A stretch of DNA of 64,000 bases from Nostoc linckia FACHB-104 (GCF_014696615.1 NZ_JACJQJ010000034.1:1-64000); one strand, 5' to 3'. Numbered from the stretch's first letter, positions 1 through 11,000 are shown. The notes: generated by a model not told the origin, from the sequence alone. Translations and numbers: made by a program.

Positions 1-101
1 GCCTATTTTATTAAACCAGATTTTCGCCAAGCTTACTGCTTTAGGACGTATTCATAACGTTTCTACAGGCGTTGAACCCTCGTAAATTGGCAGAGGTATT
101 G
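1..101 (+). pseudogene. Degenerate gene-end fragment, copy 1 of a duplicated segment
   Basis: This stretch aligns along its whole length with 3151-3251 at roughly 80% identity by eye. In copy 2 one frame reads as protein containing PDFAKLTSLG and TGVEPSYIGNS. Here the same frame is broken by a one-base shift near base 27 and by a stop after TGVEPS. It therefore looks like the 3' end of a gene that exists elsewhere, present twice and decayed in this copy. The parent family was not recognised. Confidence 0.6.
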
Positions 102-104
102 TTT

Positions 105-1244
105 ATGCAAGATTATTCAGTGGGGATTCGCTCTCTAGCATTGAGCTTTCCCAACACTATATTGACGAATGATTATTACCGCCAGAAATACCCACAGATA
201 GTTTCTCAATCGGAACAAAAGAGTTTGGCAAGGCTGTTTTCACTGGCTGACTCCACCCCCAGCAACGAATTTGACCAGGAAATGCTGCCTTATCTGCAAG
301 ACCCCTTTCGGGGTGCTGTTGAGCGGCGGATACTAGCTCCAGGTGAGTCATCGCTAACCTTAGAGTATCGTGCAGCACGAGACGCTTTGGAGGCTGGAAA
401 GTTCTCTATAGAAGATATTGATTTGGCGATCGTTACCTCTTTCGGTACTGAAGAAGTTGTAGCTGGTAATGCGGCTTTGCTGGTCAATCAACTGGGCTTA
501 CATTGTCCCGCTTGGAATCTTAATTCCATGTGTTCCAGTGGGATAGTTGCACTGCAAACAGCTAGTACGTTAGTACGGGCCAAAGAGTACCGCAATATTT
601 TGGTAGTTACCTCCTGTACATATTCTCGTCTTCTGGATGAAAGAGATACTCTCTCGTGGATAACTGGTGATGGTGCTGGCGTTTTTGTAGTTAGTGAACT
701 GAAAGCTAACCAAGGAATTCTCGGCAGTAAAATCGTTCATTCAGCAGAGACTTGTGGCGCATTTCACACTGAAATTGCAGAAGATTCTCAAGGCAAGCTG
801 CGATTATTTATGAAGACGGGCAAGGGAGCAAATCGAGTAATTAGCAACACTGCTGCTGATTTTGTGCAGAGATGCTGTGAGGGTGCTGCTGCTAATGCTA
901 ACGTGACAATAGACGAAATCGACTTCTTTATTTTCAATACACCAACTGCCTGGTTTACCAAATTTGGCGCTCGGATACTAGGCATTAACCCAGAACGCAC
1001 AATCAATCTCTACCCTCAGTATGGAAACATTGGGCCTGTACTTCCCCTAGCTAATCTGTATCATGCCGCCCTATCAGGTAAGATTCATGAAAATGATTTG
1101 GTTCTCGTCTATTCGTTTGGCGCATCAGCAAATGCCACTGCAACCGTGATGCGCTGGGGTGATGTAGCTTTAGGCCCTACTGATTTTTTACAAAAAAGCA
1201 GTCATTGCGATCGCTTGCTTCAGTGTACAAACTCTACATTTTAG
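105..1244 (+). CDS. KASIII-like 3-oxoacyl-ACP synthase family protein
   Basis: The product is a thiolase-fold condensing enzyme of the FabH/KASIII type, which in this family condenses or transfers an acyl starter unit in fatty acid or polyketide synthesis. The nucleophile motif NLNSMCSSGIVAL (Cys143, 379-residue numbering) and the C-terminal YGNIGPVL (Asn) are visible. The usual second-half His is not obvious: the region reads FIFNTPTAW, so it may be an acyltransferase or a specialised starter enzyme rather than a housekeeping FabH. The ATG at 105 has AGAGG about 8 bases upstream and was preferred to a TTG at 72, which lies in the gene-fragment repeat. The last codons (HCDRLLQCTNSTF) run into DNA resembling the promoter region of the STAND gene at 15.6 kb, so the natural 3' end may have been replaced. 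Confidence 0.75.
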   Translation: MQDYSVGIRSLALSFPNTILTNDYYRQKYPQIVSQSEQKSLARLFSLADSTPSNEFDQEMLPYLQDPFRGAVERRILAPGESSLTLEYRAARDALEAGKFSIEDIDLAIVTSFGTEEVVAGNAALLVNQLGLHCPAWNLNSMCSSGIVALQTASTLVRAKEYRNILVVTSCTYSRLLDERDTLSWITGDGAGVFVVSELKANQGILGSKIVHSAETCGAFHTEIAEDSQGKLRLFMKTGKGANRVISNTAADFVQRCCEGAAANANVTIDEIDFFIFNTPTAWFTKFGARILGINPERTINLYPQYGNIGPVLPLANLYHAALSGKIHENDLVLVYSFGASANATATVMRWGDVALGPTDFLQKSSHCDRLLQCTNSTF

Positions 1245-1477
1245 GGAACTTTACCGTAACTTTTCTGTATCGACAACCTTTGTCAATGGTTCTAAGCTGA
1301 CAAAAAGTTCTTCTTACTCCCTTATCGAGCAAAAGATACATACCTTAAATTAGGTGTTTGCATACTTTTTTTGGGAGCCGATATTTTTTTGTTTAACTTC
1401 ATAGCTATTTGGCAAAATAGCGGTGGTATTGGTGAATTTTTGGTCTTCTTTTGTATTCTTATAAGGTTGTATTTCTC

Positions 1478-2953
1478 ATGGAAACATTAGCTTATACTCA
1501 CGCTGCTGTTGATTACGAAGAATTCAATTCATCCTCTGAACTCAGTGTTTTTAGGAATATAAAAATTAAAGCACTCAAAGCAGTGAAATCTATTGCGATC
1601 GCGGCGGGAGGTATTACAGCAAGTGTAGTGGTAGGGACGGTGTCGCTCGCGTCAACGAACCCGATAAGGGAAAGTGCAGTCACAAACGGAGCCAGGGTTG
1701 TACCCTTGCATACAGGCTTCGTGTCGGATGATACGAAGGGGAGCGTAAGTTATCTGCCCATCACATCACTAGACAAAGCAGTCCTACCGAGACAAGGACA
1801 CATGAGCAATATAAAGAGAAAAGAGACCACCAAAGCACAGGCAGAGAAAACCGAGAACATGCAGGATAGCTCATCGGGCAAGAGAGGGTACGGAAAGTTG
1901 ACATTGGTGAATGATACGCCTATAGGGAGGGTCATATATTTAATGGCACCGTGGGAGGACCAGCCAACGAGATACGCGTACATGGCGGCATGTACGAAGC
2001 GAGCAATGAAAAATGACTACACAAATGGATGGCGTTACACTATGGATAAGAAGACATTTGAGAAAATAAGTGAAGTCAAGGATGGAATACTCATTGCGCG
2101 TGCGAGTATGCTCAGTACCAAGGGGTTGGCGCGCTGCCGAACAAGAGATGAGAGAGATAAAAAGAGAAGGGAAGTTGAAAAGGTAGCCAAATGGCGGATG
2201 GACAATTACACTGACTTGCGCGAAGTCACGAATCTAGAGGACGCGCTCGAAGCAAGTCGCAAAGGCTATCTGGCGACGGTGAACGTAGCGGAGTATATGC
2301 CGCAATTCAGAAATGTGGTGAAAAAGGCGTTAACAAAAGGGACACAAGTTCCATTGGACGATATTAGGAATCATATGAATAAGCTGAAGATGATGTTTCC
2401 GGATCTTAGTGATGGGTTAGATAAGATGCTAGAAGATCTGGTGAAAATATGTAAAAATCAAATGTGCGAAGTACAGGATGTTAACGCGGCTATGGGAATG
2501 TTAGGACAAAGAGTGCAGCACGCATTTGAACAGTTAACGGATCTGACTCTGGCAGTGTTAGGAAAGAGGAGAGAGAGAGGAGATGGAGCAGAAGAGGCGA
2601 CAAAAAAATTCAAGGAATGGTTAGTAAATTGGGGGTACGCGGATGATTTCGACGAGGCAGTACTACAAGGATACTTGAAAAAGTATCTGAATGGAGAATG
2701 CAGCTTGCATCAGATTGCGGATGCACTAATGCAGATAAAAACGCAAACGAGCATGCTGCATAGTGCATTGAGAACAATAGAATGGTCTAAGCACCCAATG
2801 ATAGGAGAAGGCGGAAGAGCGGAGGGGAAATATGCGCCTACACTATATGCAGAAAAGGGGAGCACGCGAGAACTGAACTTGCCTCCGTGTAACGAGTGGG
2901 CAGCGAAATCGCCCTATGACCTAGTAGTGAGGTTAAGACCTGGGAAGCAGTAG
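1478..2953 (+). CDS. Unrecognised 491-aa protein, chimeric composition
   Basis: No family was recognised. The first about 55 codons look local: AT-rich, with a GCGATCGC site and one hydrophobic segment (SIAIAAGGITASVVVGTVSL). From about 1630 onward the base and codon use changes sharply (many AGA, AGG, ACG, GAG and GGG codons). The product becomes a charged helical protein with Lys/Arg/Glu-rich stretches (DERDKKRREVEK) and several Cys, and shows no transmembrane segment. The ATG at 1478 has TAAGG about 10 bases upstream; a TTG at 1451 is the alternative. The frame stays open for nearly 1.5 kb, which argues that it is or recently was coding. The composition step suggests a foreign gene joined behind a resident N-terminus, but this is inference. 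Confidence 0.5.
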   Translation: METLAYTHAAVDYEEFNSSSELSVFRNIKIKALKAVKSIAIAAGGITASVVVGTVSLASTNPIRESAVTNGARVVPLHTGFVSDDTKGSVSYLPITSLDKAVLPRQGHMSNIKRKETTKAQAEKTENMQDSSSGKRGYGKLTLVNDTPIGRVIYLMAPWEDQPTRYAYMAACTKRAMKNDYTNGWRYTMDKKTFEKISEVKDGILIARASMLSTKGLARCRTRDERDKKRREVEKVAKWRMDNYTDLREVTNLEDALEASRKGYLATVNVAEYMPQFRNVVKKALTKGTQVPLDDIRNHMNKLKMMFPDLSDGLDKMLEDLVKICKNQMCEVQDVNAAMGMLGQRVQHAFEQLTDLTLAVLGKRRERGDGAEEATKKFKEWLVNWGYADDFDEAVLQGYLKKYLNGECSLHQIADALMQIKTQTSMLHSALRTIEWSKHPMIGEGGRAEGKYAPTLYAEKGSTRELNLPPCNEWAAKSPYDLVVRLRPGKQ

Positions 2954-3049
2954 CAATCAGGCAGAGTGTTGTGATTTGAATCATATTTTGACGTGCGATT
3001 CGTTCAGCCGAAACTGGGAAAAACCCTTGGGATGGCTGGCTTCTCCGAA

Positions 3050-3069
3050 GTAACTAAATAATTAGTTAC
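3050..3069. repeat. AT-rich hairpin GTAACTAA-ATAA-TTAGTTAC
   Basis: An 8-bp perfect stem with a 4-base loop lies between the foreign ORF and the gene fragment. No T tract follows, so terminator function is doubtful. Confidence 0.4.
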
Positions 3070-3150
3070 CTGCACTTAAATCCTTTGGAGATGACAATTT
3101 AATAATCATATAGGTGAAGGAAAGTAAGAAGCGAAAACCTAAATCCCTGC

Positions 3151-3251
3151 GCCTATTTTATTAACCCAGATTTTGCCAAACTGACATCTTTAGGTAGTAT
3201 TCATCCCGGTCCTACAGGTGTCGAACCCTCGTATATTGGCAACAGTATTGA
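3151..3251 (+). pseudogene. Gene-end fragment, copy 2 of the duplicated segment
   Basis: This is a direct repeat of 1-101. One frame reads through the repeat (AYFINPDFAKL, then TGVEPSYIGNSIEM) and on to a stop near 3302, inside the convergent caspase gene's 3' end. No start codon or upstream part is present, so it is a remnant. The two copies bracket the KASIII-like gene and the foreign ORF. The rest of 2954-3272 holds nothing else recognisable apart from the hairpin at 3050. Confidence 0.6.
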
Positions 3252-3272
3252 AATGATACAAGCTATTTTCCC

Positions 3273-6200
3273 TCATCGGTTTATATCCTTATACTGTATG
3301 TAATTCTGAATACGGCTACTAGCGGTTTCTATCAACTTGTCAAGATTTAAGTTGTAAGTCTGTATTCTACGTTCGCTATGTAAAGAATCATTTTTATGAG
3401 TAACCATAGCAATTTGGTGCCCATTGGAACTAAAAGCAGCAGCCTCAACGCGTTTATACAATGCTAGTTTTTCCAATGCTTTAATGCTATGTCTGGTATT
3501 TTCATCAATACTCCAGAGCATTATGTAACCCAACTGGTTGATTGCAGCTATTATTTTGTCTTCATTGTAAAATCTTAAAGCATAAATCTTAACGTCAGGG
3601 TGAGTCGGTTTACACACTGAGTGTTCAATCAAATCATTATAGACAGCACCTCCTTCAACAGGGAGTGAAAAAATTGATTGAAAATCTTCTAGATGCCAAA
3701 GTTTGACGGTGCCGTCCTCACTACCTGAAGCCAAAAACTTACCGTCATCACTAAAAGTAATTGCTGTAATGTTACCGTGCTGCCCGCCCAATGTTATCCA
3801 TAACTTTGCATTAAAAGTATTTCGGTCTCTATTGAGTCGCCAAAGGCTTATAGAGTTATCATCACTTGTTGTCATAAATATATCGTTTTGAAGGCTGAAA
3901 GTTAGGCTATTAATTACCTGCTCATGCCTAACAATAAAACTAGACTGCATTGTCCCATTTCTAATATACAGCTTGACCTCAATCTCTTCATTTCTAGCTA
4001 CTACTACTACGGTATCCTCACTGTTCAATTGAACATCACAAAGTTCACTTTCAATAGTATTTTCATTATCAATCGGTATATTCAATAGTTCTCCGCTTGA
4101 TCGCCAAAACAATAACTTCCCGTGTGTATCTACCGTGGTAACGATTCTATTATCGTGGCTAAAGCGAACCTTCTGTACGTTTGTTGTCGTGTATCCTTCA
4201 AATCTATCTCTAAGAGACCAAAACTTGACTGTTTCATCATCGCTGCAAGAAAGCAATTGGGAACCGTTGTATGTGAAGCTAATTCTATTGATGTTACCTT
4301 TATGTCCCACTAACTTATATAAACGAGGGACATCATTATAACGATCTTTGGTTAAAGCATCCCAAATATTGATAATCCCATTGGTATGAGATGATGCCAC
4401 TAACTTGTTATCAGGGCTGAAAGCAACAGCGTTTATACTTCCATCTTTCGTTTCTCTAATTTCTTTGAAATTATTATTCTTATCCACAGACCAGATGCGA
4501 AGTCTCCCATCTTTACCGACTGAAACTAAAGTTGTGCCATCAGGGCTAAACTTAATTTCTGTAATTGTGCCTTCATGATATGCATCAAATTCATCAAAAT
4601 CCGAGATCCTAATATCTTTACTTGATTCCCCTTGTGAAGCCTGACCGTCAGGAACATGATACTCCTTAATTACTATAGTAGTTTTATTGTTTTTTTTATC
4701 ACTGGAAACAAATGCAATCCGTTGATCTTTTGGGCTAAAAGCTACAGCATCAATATTATGTTCATGAGCGATAGTTGCCAAATATTGACCTCCCCGTTCC
4801 CAAAATATTATGTTTCTATCAAATCCAACAGAAACCAAAAAATTTCCATTAGGGCTAAACTTTATACAATGAACTATACCGATATGTTTGTTTGTATCAC
4901 ATTGAGTTGTATGAAAAGCACACCAGCCATTAGGTTTTCTCCTATAGAACTTAATCAGTCCTTCATTTCCGCTAGTAACAAGAATATCCCCATCTGGGCT
5001 AAAAGCTAAATCGTAAAACCCCTCTTTATTTTGCTCACAATTTATTAGATTTCCCTGCCAATCCCAGAAACAAATCTTGTCAGAATTGCCAGATATAGTA
5101 GCAATGACTTGCGCTTTTTGATTACAACTAAAATTCTTGATTTGAGATCCTATATCAATACTATTAATCTCTCCACATTCACTCAACAGCTGGTTAAATG
5201 TAATTAAGAAATCGAGTTCTTTAAACTTAGTAATTTCTACCTTGTTCAACTTATTATTCTGTAAAACTTTTCCAGCTTCAATCATCTTGACTATTGCATC
5301 AAGCCTATCGTTTGCAGTAAAGAGCCTTTGTGAAAGTTCAGTATAAAGCTCCAAATCTTTTTCTAATTTTTCTCTTGCTTGTATTTCACGGTACTCTACG
5401 CAAGCATTCATGAAATCTAGCTCTAGCTTGTTTAGCCAATTATTTTCACCTTTAGCTATCTTTTCTAACAATTGAATACGAGGGTCTTCTTTCCAGAGAA
5501 ATTGATCCGCGTCTTGAGCAGAGTCTTTAGCATTCTTCCAATCAAGGGTAGGTGCAGCCAGACGCTTTTGTAGCACTAAATTTTCTTGCTCTACCGTGAG
5601 CCATTCCTTTAATAAACTCCATTCACGTATTAGAACATCATGAGCTGGTTCAATATATTTTTCTTCATATTTTTGTTCTTGATGGTTCGTGCCTCTTACA
5701 AATAGGCGAGCATTCACGAAGCGATTAGTTACTAATTTGCAGATTTCGTTGCTTTTGTCATCAGCATATACCAATTCAGCGTCTACAACTGCTCGCTTAG
5801 TTGGTACACCGCCATCAAGAGAAACCATCCGCAGCATCACCCAACGTAGCATTGTTTGGCGAGCTTGCACTTCTGAAGAATCTATCTTGACTGCTTGACC
5901 GTTTTTATCAAAGTCACATTTTAAATTATCGTATTCTTCAGTTGCTTTACGTGTGAGAGCTTTGCTAACATTCCCCAGTTTGTCATAATCTTCCCATCTT
6001 AGCGTTCGATCATTTCGCGCTTTTTCAACATACTTGCAGTAAAGCTCACTGAGGGTGAAAGATAAAAGCGGTAAGACTCCTGACGTATCGCCAATGTCAT
6101 CAAGCAAATGATTAACTAAGCTTTTACCATTCTTATCTTCAAAATACAATACTTGTGCCAATGCGGGTTGTTCGATCACCTCTCGCAACTGCTCACGCCC

Positions 6201-8033
6201 CATTGCAGCTAGGGAAAAGCAAGCTTTTTTCCAATATTCTTGAAGTTGTTCGGAGTTCTCGAAGTCGTGCCTAAAATCATCCCGTAGCGTCAAAACAAGC
6301 CGAAGTTTCTTGGGACAGGATTTCAATGCTGCCTGTAATGCGTTTAAAAATTTGTTTCTGTCCTCCTGATTACATTGAGTGATTAATTCTTCAAACTGAT
6401 CGATAACCAACAGTATCTTTTTATCTTGAGAACATTTTTTGATAAATTTACCGAACTTTTCGCCATTTTTTTGCCATTCTTCACTCCAATCCTGAATTTT
6501 TTTGCTGCACTCTTTATAGAAACTATTCAGTTGCTCTTGTTCTTCTGAATTTAGTAGTTGCTTTTGTTCGACGGAATCACTAGCTCGTCTAAGCTCTTCA
6601 AAATTATCTAAGACTAACCTGCTGCGGCTGAGTCCTGTTTTCCGCAAATTTTCAAGAGTTTTTTGTTCTATTTGCTCTCCACACAGTTCTTTTAAACGCT
6701 CAAAGTTCTTGATAATGAGTAATAGCTTTTCTTCTGGAGCAGTTATCCGCCACTGGGCAAACAAATTGTTTAAATTATTGTCGTTTGGATCTTTTTTACG
6801 TGCCTGACGCAACACAGCATCTAGCTGTTTTAAAGGCTCAAAATCCGGATCACTATCCTCTAAGGTAAGGGATAACACTGCTCTTGCCAGTGCTTTAAAA
6901 GGTGTAGATCCTGGTCGAATTGGTTCAAGTATGCGCCATTGTGTTGGATTCTCACGCAGTTTTGCAATCAAACCTGCTTTGACTAAGCTAGATTTTCCCG
7001 CTCCAGAAATGCCTAAAACAACAGTCAGTAGATGATCTTTAGAATCGATCCGCTCATATAGAATGTCTATCTCTTTACTGCGCCCAAAAAATAATCGGCT
7101 GTGGGCTTCTTCAAATGATTCTAAACCTCGATAGGGATTGTTATCTTTGTTGAGATTTATGGCTTCAGGCAGTTTGGAGGAATCGAACTCTCCGGTTTGA
7201 AAAAAGAACTCTCCCTTATCAAGTTTCGGTAAACACCAACTACGAGATATTTGAGGCTTACTCTGGTTTTGTGTCAGTTCACGTAATTTTTCACTTAAAT
7301 GCAGATTAAGCTCTGTAACAGTTGTAATTCCATCCTTGGTATAATCTGCATCTCCTTTTTCTAAAGCCTTCAAAAGTAATCCCGCAAAAGGAGAATGCTC
7401 AGACTTCTCAAATGTACCTCGATCATCTTCGAGATTACGTACAGTTTCAAGTATATCTAAAGCTTTCTGATCGTAGGCAGCTGAGGTAATGACTTGTCCA
7501 ACACAGTCTTGATAGCGTTCGTAGCGTTCTTTGGAAAGCTCTTCTGGACTGGAGCCAAGATCCCTCGTGCCAAAACGAAATGCCCCTGCATAGCAACAAT
7601 CTAGGATAATTAGCAAATGATGACACCCAAGTTGGGTTAGTACATCATGAATTTTCTTCATCGACAGGTAGTTGTCATGCTTGCTTTTGTGTGCATTTTG
7701 TGGCAATAAGTAACCTGCTTCGCCATCTTCTCCTTGTGGAGCAGTACCATGCCCTGCAAAATAAAACAGCAATCTTACGCGCTTATTTTGACCTTGCTTA
7801 ATTTTATCAGGCAATTCGGTTTTCAAGTAATTCCAAATATTGTTCGATGTTGCATCTTTGTCGATGAAAAGTTGAACTTGATAACCGTGCTTTTTCTCTA
7901 AAATATCAGCGAGTCTTTCAGCATCTAATTTTGCTGTTTTCAGTTCAGGGATGCCGTTCTCATATTTATTAATACCGATAACAACAGCAAGGTCGTCATC
8001 GAATGGGCGAAGATTTGGCGAAGATTCAGACAT
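3273..8033 (-). CDS. Caspase-like peptidase - P-loop NTPase - WD40 protein
   Basis: This 1586-aa STAND-type multidomain protein has three parts. (1) A C14 caspase/metacaspase-like domain at residues 12-270 with the catalytic dyad in YFAGHGT (His95) and LDCCYAG (Cys147 by family position). (2) An NTPase domain beginning YRGLESFEEAHSRLFFGR, with Walker A GISGAGKS (341-348) and Walker B KILLVIDQFEEL (about 539-550). (3) C-terminal WD40 repeats from about residue 1000 (FSPDG and KFWSL-type signatures). In this architecture the WD40 part is thought to sense a ligand, the NTPase to oligomerise, and the caspase domain to be the effector. Such proteins are linked to regulated cell death or antiphage defence. 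The ATG at 8033 lies 28 bases after the upstream caspase-hydrolase gene, so the two probably share a transcript. Cytoplasmic: no signal or membrane segment is seen. Confidence 0.85.
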   Translation of the reverse strand: MSESSPNLRPFDDDLAVVIGINKYENGIPELKTAKLDAERLADILEKKHGYQVQLFIDKDATSNNIWNYLKTELPDKIKQGQNKRVRLLFYFAGHGTAPQGEDGEAGYLLPQNAHKSKHDNYLSMKKIHDVLTQLGCHHLLIILDCCYAGAFRFGTRDLGSSPEELSKERYERYQDCVGQVITSAAYDQKALDILETVRNLEDDRGTFEKSEHSPFAGLLLKALEKGDADYTKDGITTVTELNLHLSEKLRELTQNQSKPQISRSWCLPKLDKGEFFFQTGEFDSSKLPEAINLNKDNNPYRGLESFEEAHSRLFFGRSKEIDILYERIDSKDHLLTVVLGISGAGKSSLVKAGLIAKLRENPTQWRILEPIRPGSTPFKALARAVLSLTLEDSDPDFEPLKQLDAVLRQARKKDPNDNNLNNLFAQWRITAPEEKLLLIIKNFERLKELCGEQIEQKTLENLRKTGLSRSRLVLDNFEELRRASDSVEQKQLLNSEEQEQLNSFYKECSKKIQDWSEEWQKNGEKFGKFIKKCSQDKKILLVIDQFEELITQCNQEDRNKFLNALQAALKSCPKKLRLVLTLRDDFRHDFENSEQLQEYWKKACFSLAAMGREQLREVIEQPALAQVLYFEDKNGKSLVNHLLDDIGDTSGVLPLLSFTLSELYCKYVEKARNDRTLRWEDYDKLGNVSKALTRKATEEYDNLKCDFDKNGQAVKIDSSEVQARQTMLRWVMLRMVSLDGGVPTKRAVVDAELVYADDKSNEICKLVTNRFVNARLFVRGTNHQEQKYEEKYIEPAHDVLIREWSLLKEWLTVEQENLVLQKRLAAPTLDWKNAKDSAQDADQFLWKEDPRIQLLEKIAKGENNWLNKLELDFMNACVEYREIQAREKLEKDLELYTELSQRLFTANDRLDAIVKMIEAGKVLQNNKLNKVEITKFKELDFLITFNQLLSECGEINSIDIGSQIKNFSCNQKAQVIATISGNSDKICFWDWQGNLINCEQNKEGFYDLAFSPDGDILVTSGNEGLIKFYRRKPNGWCAFHTTQCDTNKHIGIVHCIKFSPNGNFLVSVGFDRNIIFWERGGQYLATIAHEHNIDAVAFSPKDQRIAFVSSDKKNNKTTIVIKEYHVPDGQASQGESSKDIRISDFDEFDAYHEGTITEIKFSPDGTTLVSVGKDGRLRIWSVDKNNNFKEIRETKDGSINAVAFSPDNKLVASSHTNGIINIWDALTKDRYNDVPRLYKLVGHKGNINRISFTYNGSQLLSCSDDETVKFWSLRDRFEGYTTTNVQKVRFSHDNRIVTTVDTHGKLLFWRSSGELLNIPIDNENTIESELCDVQLNSEDTVVVVARNEEIEVKLYIRNGTMQSSFIVRHEQVINSLTFSLQNDIFMTTSDDNSISLWRLNRDRNTFNAKLWITLGGQHGNITAITFSDDGKFLASGSEDGTVKLWHLEDFQSIFSLPVEGGAVYNDLIEHSVCKPTHPDVKIYALRFYNEDKIIAAINQLGYIMLWSIDENTRHSIKALEKLALYKRVEAAAFSSNGHQIAMVTHKNDSLHSERRIQTYNLNLDKLIETASSRIQNYIQYKDINR

Positions 8034-8061
8034 GATGCTATTTTCCTGTAATTGCTATACG

Positions 8062-11000
8062 TTATTGACTCAATGCTTGACTAACTGCTAGGGAAAGTGC
8101 GTTCAACCCTTCTTGATTTGTAAAGTAGACCAAGTGATCGCAGCCAACTTCGTAAATCTGGGGTTGGGGCGATCGCCCTTCTGGAATCTGCTTGATACTG
8201 TAAACTGTGGCAAAAATGTCGTTGTCTTGTCCAAAAAACGGTAGCGCCACTGCATCACTCATCAACTTCTGCATCAAGTTCACGGCTTTTGGAATAATCG
8301 AGGTATTGCCTGCCAGGATGGTGTAGGGAACCCCCGGATCGGGACTAGCGGCTAATGACTTGAGTAATTCCGATCCCGGCTGCATCTGATCTAGCGTGGT
8401 ATCAATTGTTTCAATCGCCGCCACCAAACTTCCTATGACTTTCACAGGCCAAGCAACGGCAGTCAGGCTATTGAGTACAAGTGCCAAAGCAGCAGTACCC
8501 CAGGCTTGAACTGTAGGCCAAGGTGATCCCCCATTTGGAGTTCCTAACATGATTAGATGGCTGGCGATCGCATTACCGCCTTCCCGTTCGATAAACCAGC
8601 GTGCCACCAGTCCGCCGATTGAGTGCGCCACAATGTGAAGAACTTTGCCGTGATTGCCATCAAGTCCAACTTCTGCAAGTTTATCCTTCAAGCTGCGTGC
8701 ATGGGTCTCAATGGATGTATTCAAGCTTTCATAGTCAAAAGAAAGTACCAAGTCATACTGATCCCCCAACGCTTGTTGCTGTCCGTTCACTGTAATTTGA
8801 GCATTGCGGAGACTGGGTAGCATACTCTCGGTATCACCAATAAAGCCGTGAATGTAAAGTACAATGTGCTTGGCTTTGGCGACTCTTTCCTTAACATTCT
8901 TTTGCTCCCCGTCATAGACAACCGTTCCATCAGGGCTGACGTTAACCGCTGCCAAAATCGGGTAGGGAAACTCTAACCCTAGCTTTTCGCTGACTACTTT
9001 TTGAAAGAAAATGCGAATTGCTCCGGTCAGGTTGCGCTCTCCTTGGCTCACGGGTTCTGGCAATCTTTCTAGCGAGATCTCAGTTTTACCTGCCCTCGTC
9101 TGTCCCAATCCTAAGGGCAGAAAGAATTCGCCGTCATGGGCGATCGCTAACACCCGCTCTCCTTCATCCAGGGTTGTATCGACCGATAGCTTTAGGGGTT
9201 GTTGGCGAGTTACTGTGGCGATCGTCTCTGCATCCACATGACTGAGTTCCAAAGCACTTAATCCTGGATCGCTGCCACGACTAATCGTAAACTGAAACGG
9301 CTGAGTTACCGTAGACTCTTCCCGCAAGATGAGTGGCAAGATTCGGCTGCCCAAATCTCGCGTAGATTGCGTGATAGTAGTTAGTCTTGCCTGAGCCTTT
9401 AAGCTGGTATGCGGTTGTAGCGTCACCCCAGAACCCAAAGAAATCCCCTCTCCTGTGATGTCGTTAGGAATGACTGTTGCATTTAACGGTCGCACTGTCG
9501 TAATGCTAACCTGGCTACTCACCCAGTCGTCGTAAAGTTCTTCTTCCTCAGGAATCGCTGCAAAATCACGCGATTGCACCCGCCGCATCAAACGGTTCAA
9601 TGTTCCTTGACCTCGATGAACAACTCGTGCATCACGGGAAGGGGGTAAGTCTAACTTTCCTTGTTCGAGCAATGTGGCATCAAATTCAGCTGTACTGACA
9701 ATCAGTTTCAGCAGATCTTTCTTTTCGGTGATTCCTTGCTCCCACAGTTCTTTCGGCACCTTGGCATAGATTAGCTTTCCCCCTAATGCCCAAGTTTCTT
9801 CTCCTGAAGCGAGCCAGACTCCACCACCATCAAACAAACTTGCATCCACCGCATACTGATCGGTCAAATCCAGAAGCGCACAGTAGAGGGATTCATTGCT
9901 GGTATTTTTGAGCTTAACCCTGAAAGTAGGTTGTTCCCACTTACCATTTTTCAATTGATACTCTAGGCGAATCTGAGCCTCTTGTAGTTCTTGCTCCCCT
10001 TGGAACAGAGACATTTGTACTGCACCAGGTTGAATGCGGCTCTTGGCAGGATTGGACAGTTCAGCGATATTTGTCCAACGAGCCATATGCTCCAATCGCT
10101 GAATCGCTTGCATGGCACTCGCGTCACTATAACCCTGAATTTGAGCAACCAGTGGGCGCTCGTCTGCGGGTCGGGAAATCAGATATTGCCTGTCACGAGC
10201 CAGTAACTTAAATTCTGCTGCTTCAACCGTAGTAACTTCCGCAACGTAAAGTGATGGCTGCCCCGAATTGATTTTTTGCAAAGCAGTGCGAGCTAATTCA
10301 ATTCCTTCTGCATCCCCAGCCATCAAAATGCCTTTGGGTGGTAAAGGCAGACTGATGATAACTGCTTTATAAGTTGTTTCTGGATTTAATTTCTCGATGT
10401 CCTCGCTCCCAACTGTACTAAGTTGTGGCAGGACATTCTTAACTTCAGCAGAGCCAATGGCTGCTGACAATTGACGCAGTTGTTCGGGAGAAGTCTCAAA
10501 GGGAAACAATGCCAGTAATGTGGTTTTTCCTCCGGTGGGTTGAGGAATTCCATGCACTGCGCCACCATCGATCGCCCAACCACGATCTTTGTGATAGCTA
10601 ACGGTGAAGTAGGGAGTGGCGGGGGCGATCGCGCCTCCCAAAAACGGCTGGTCTAGATCTTTGAGATTGGTAGCTTCAATTTGAGGCGATTGATCCGTCA
10701 GTTTTGAGCGCACTAAGGCATTGGTACGTTTAAACAAATCGCGATAAGTCAGGCTGCCATTGGCTTTTTGCAACGTATCCAGCAAGAAGTAGGAGAACGC
10801 CCCCCGATGCTGCCCCTCTCCGTTGTATTCTTTAGCTAGTTCGCTGTCGCGGCAAGCAGATAGGACAATGTGTTTGCCTTTCGGTAATGTCCAGCCACTG
10901 GGATTTACCTCTGGATTAGGAGAAGCAGCCGACAAGTTTTTGATGTCTTCCTCGGGGAAGATAAAACTTTTGAGGGGGCGTTTACGGCGATCAATGGAAC

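Noticed and set aside
4656-5009. 117-codon plus-strand frame inside the caspase-WD40 gene
   Set aside because: Antisense shadow of a long, well-supported coding region.
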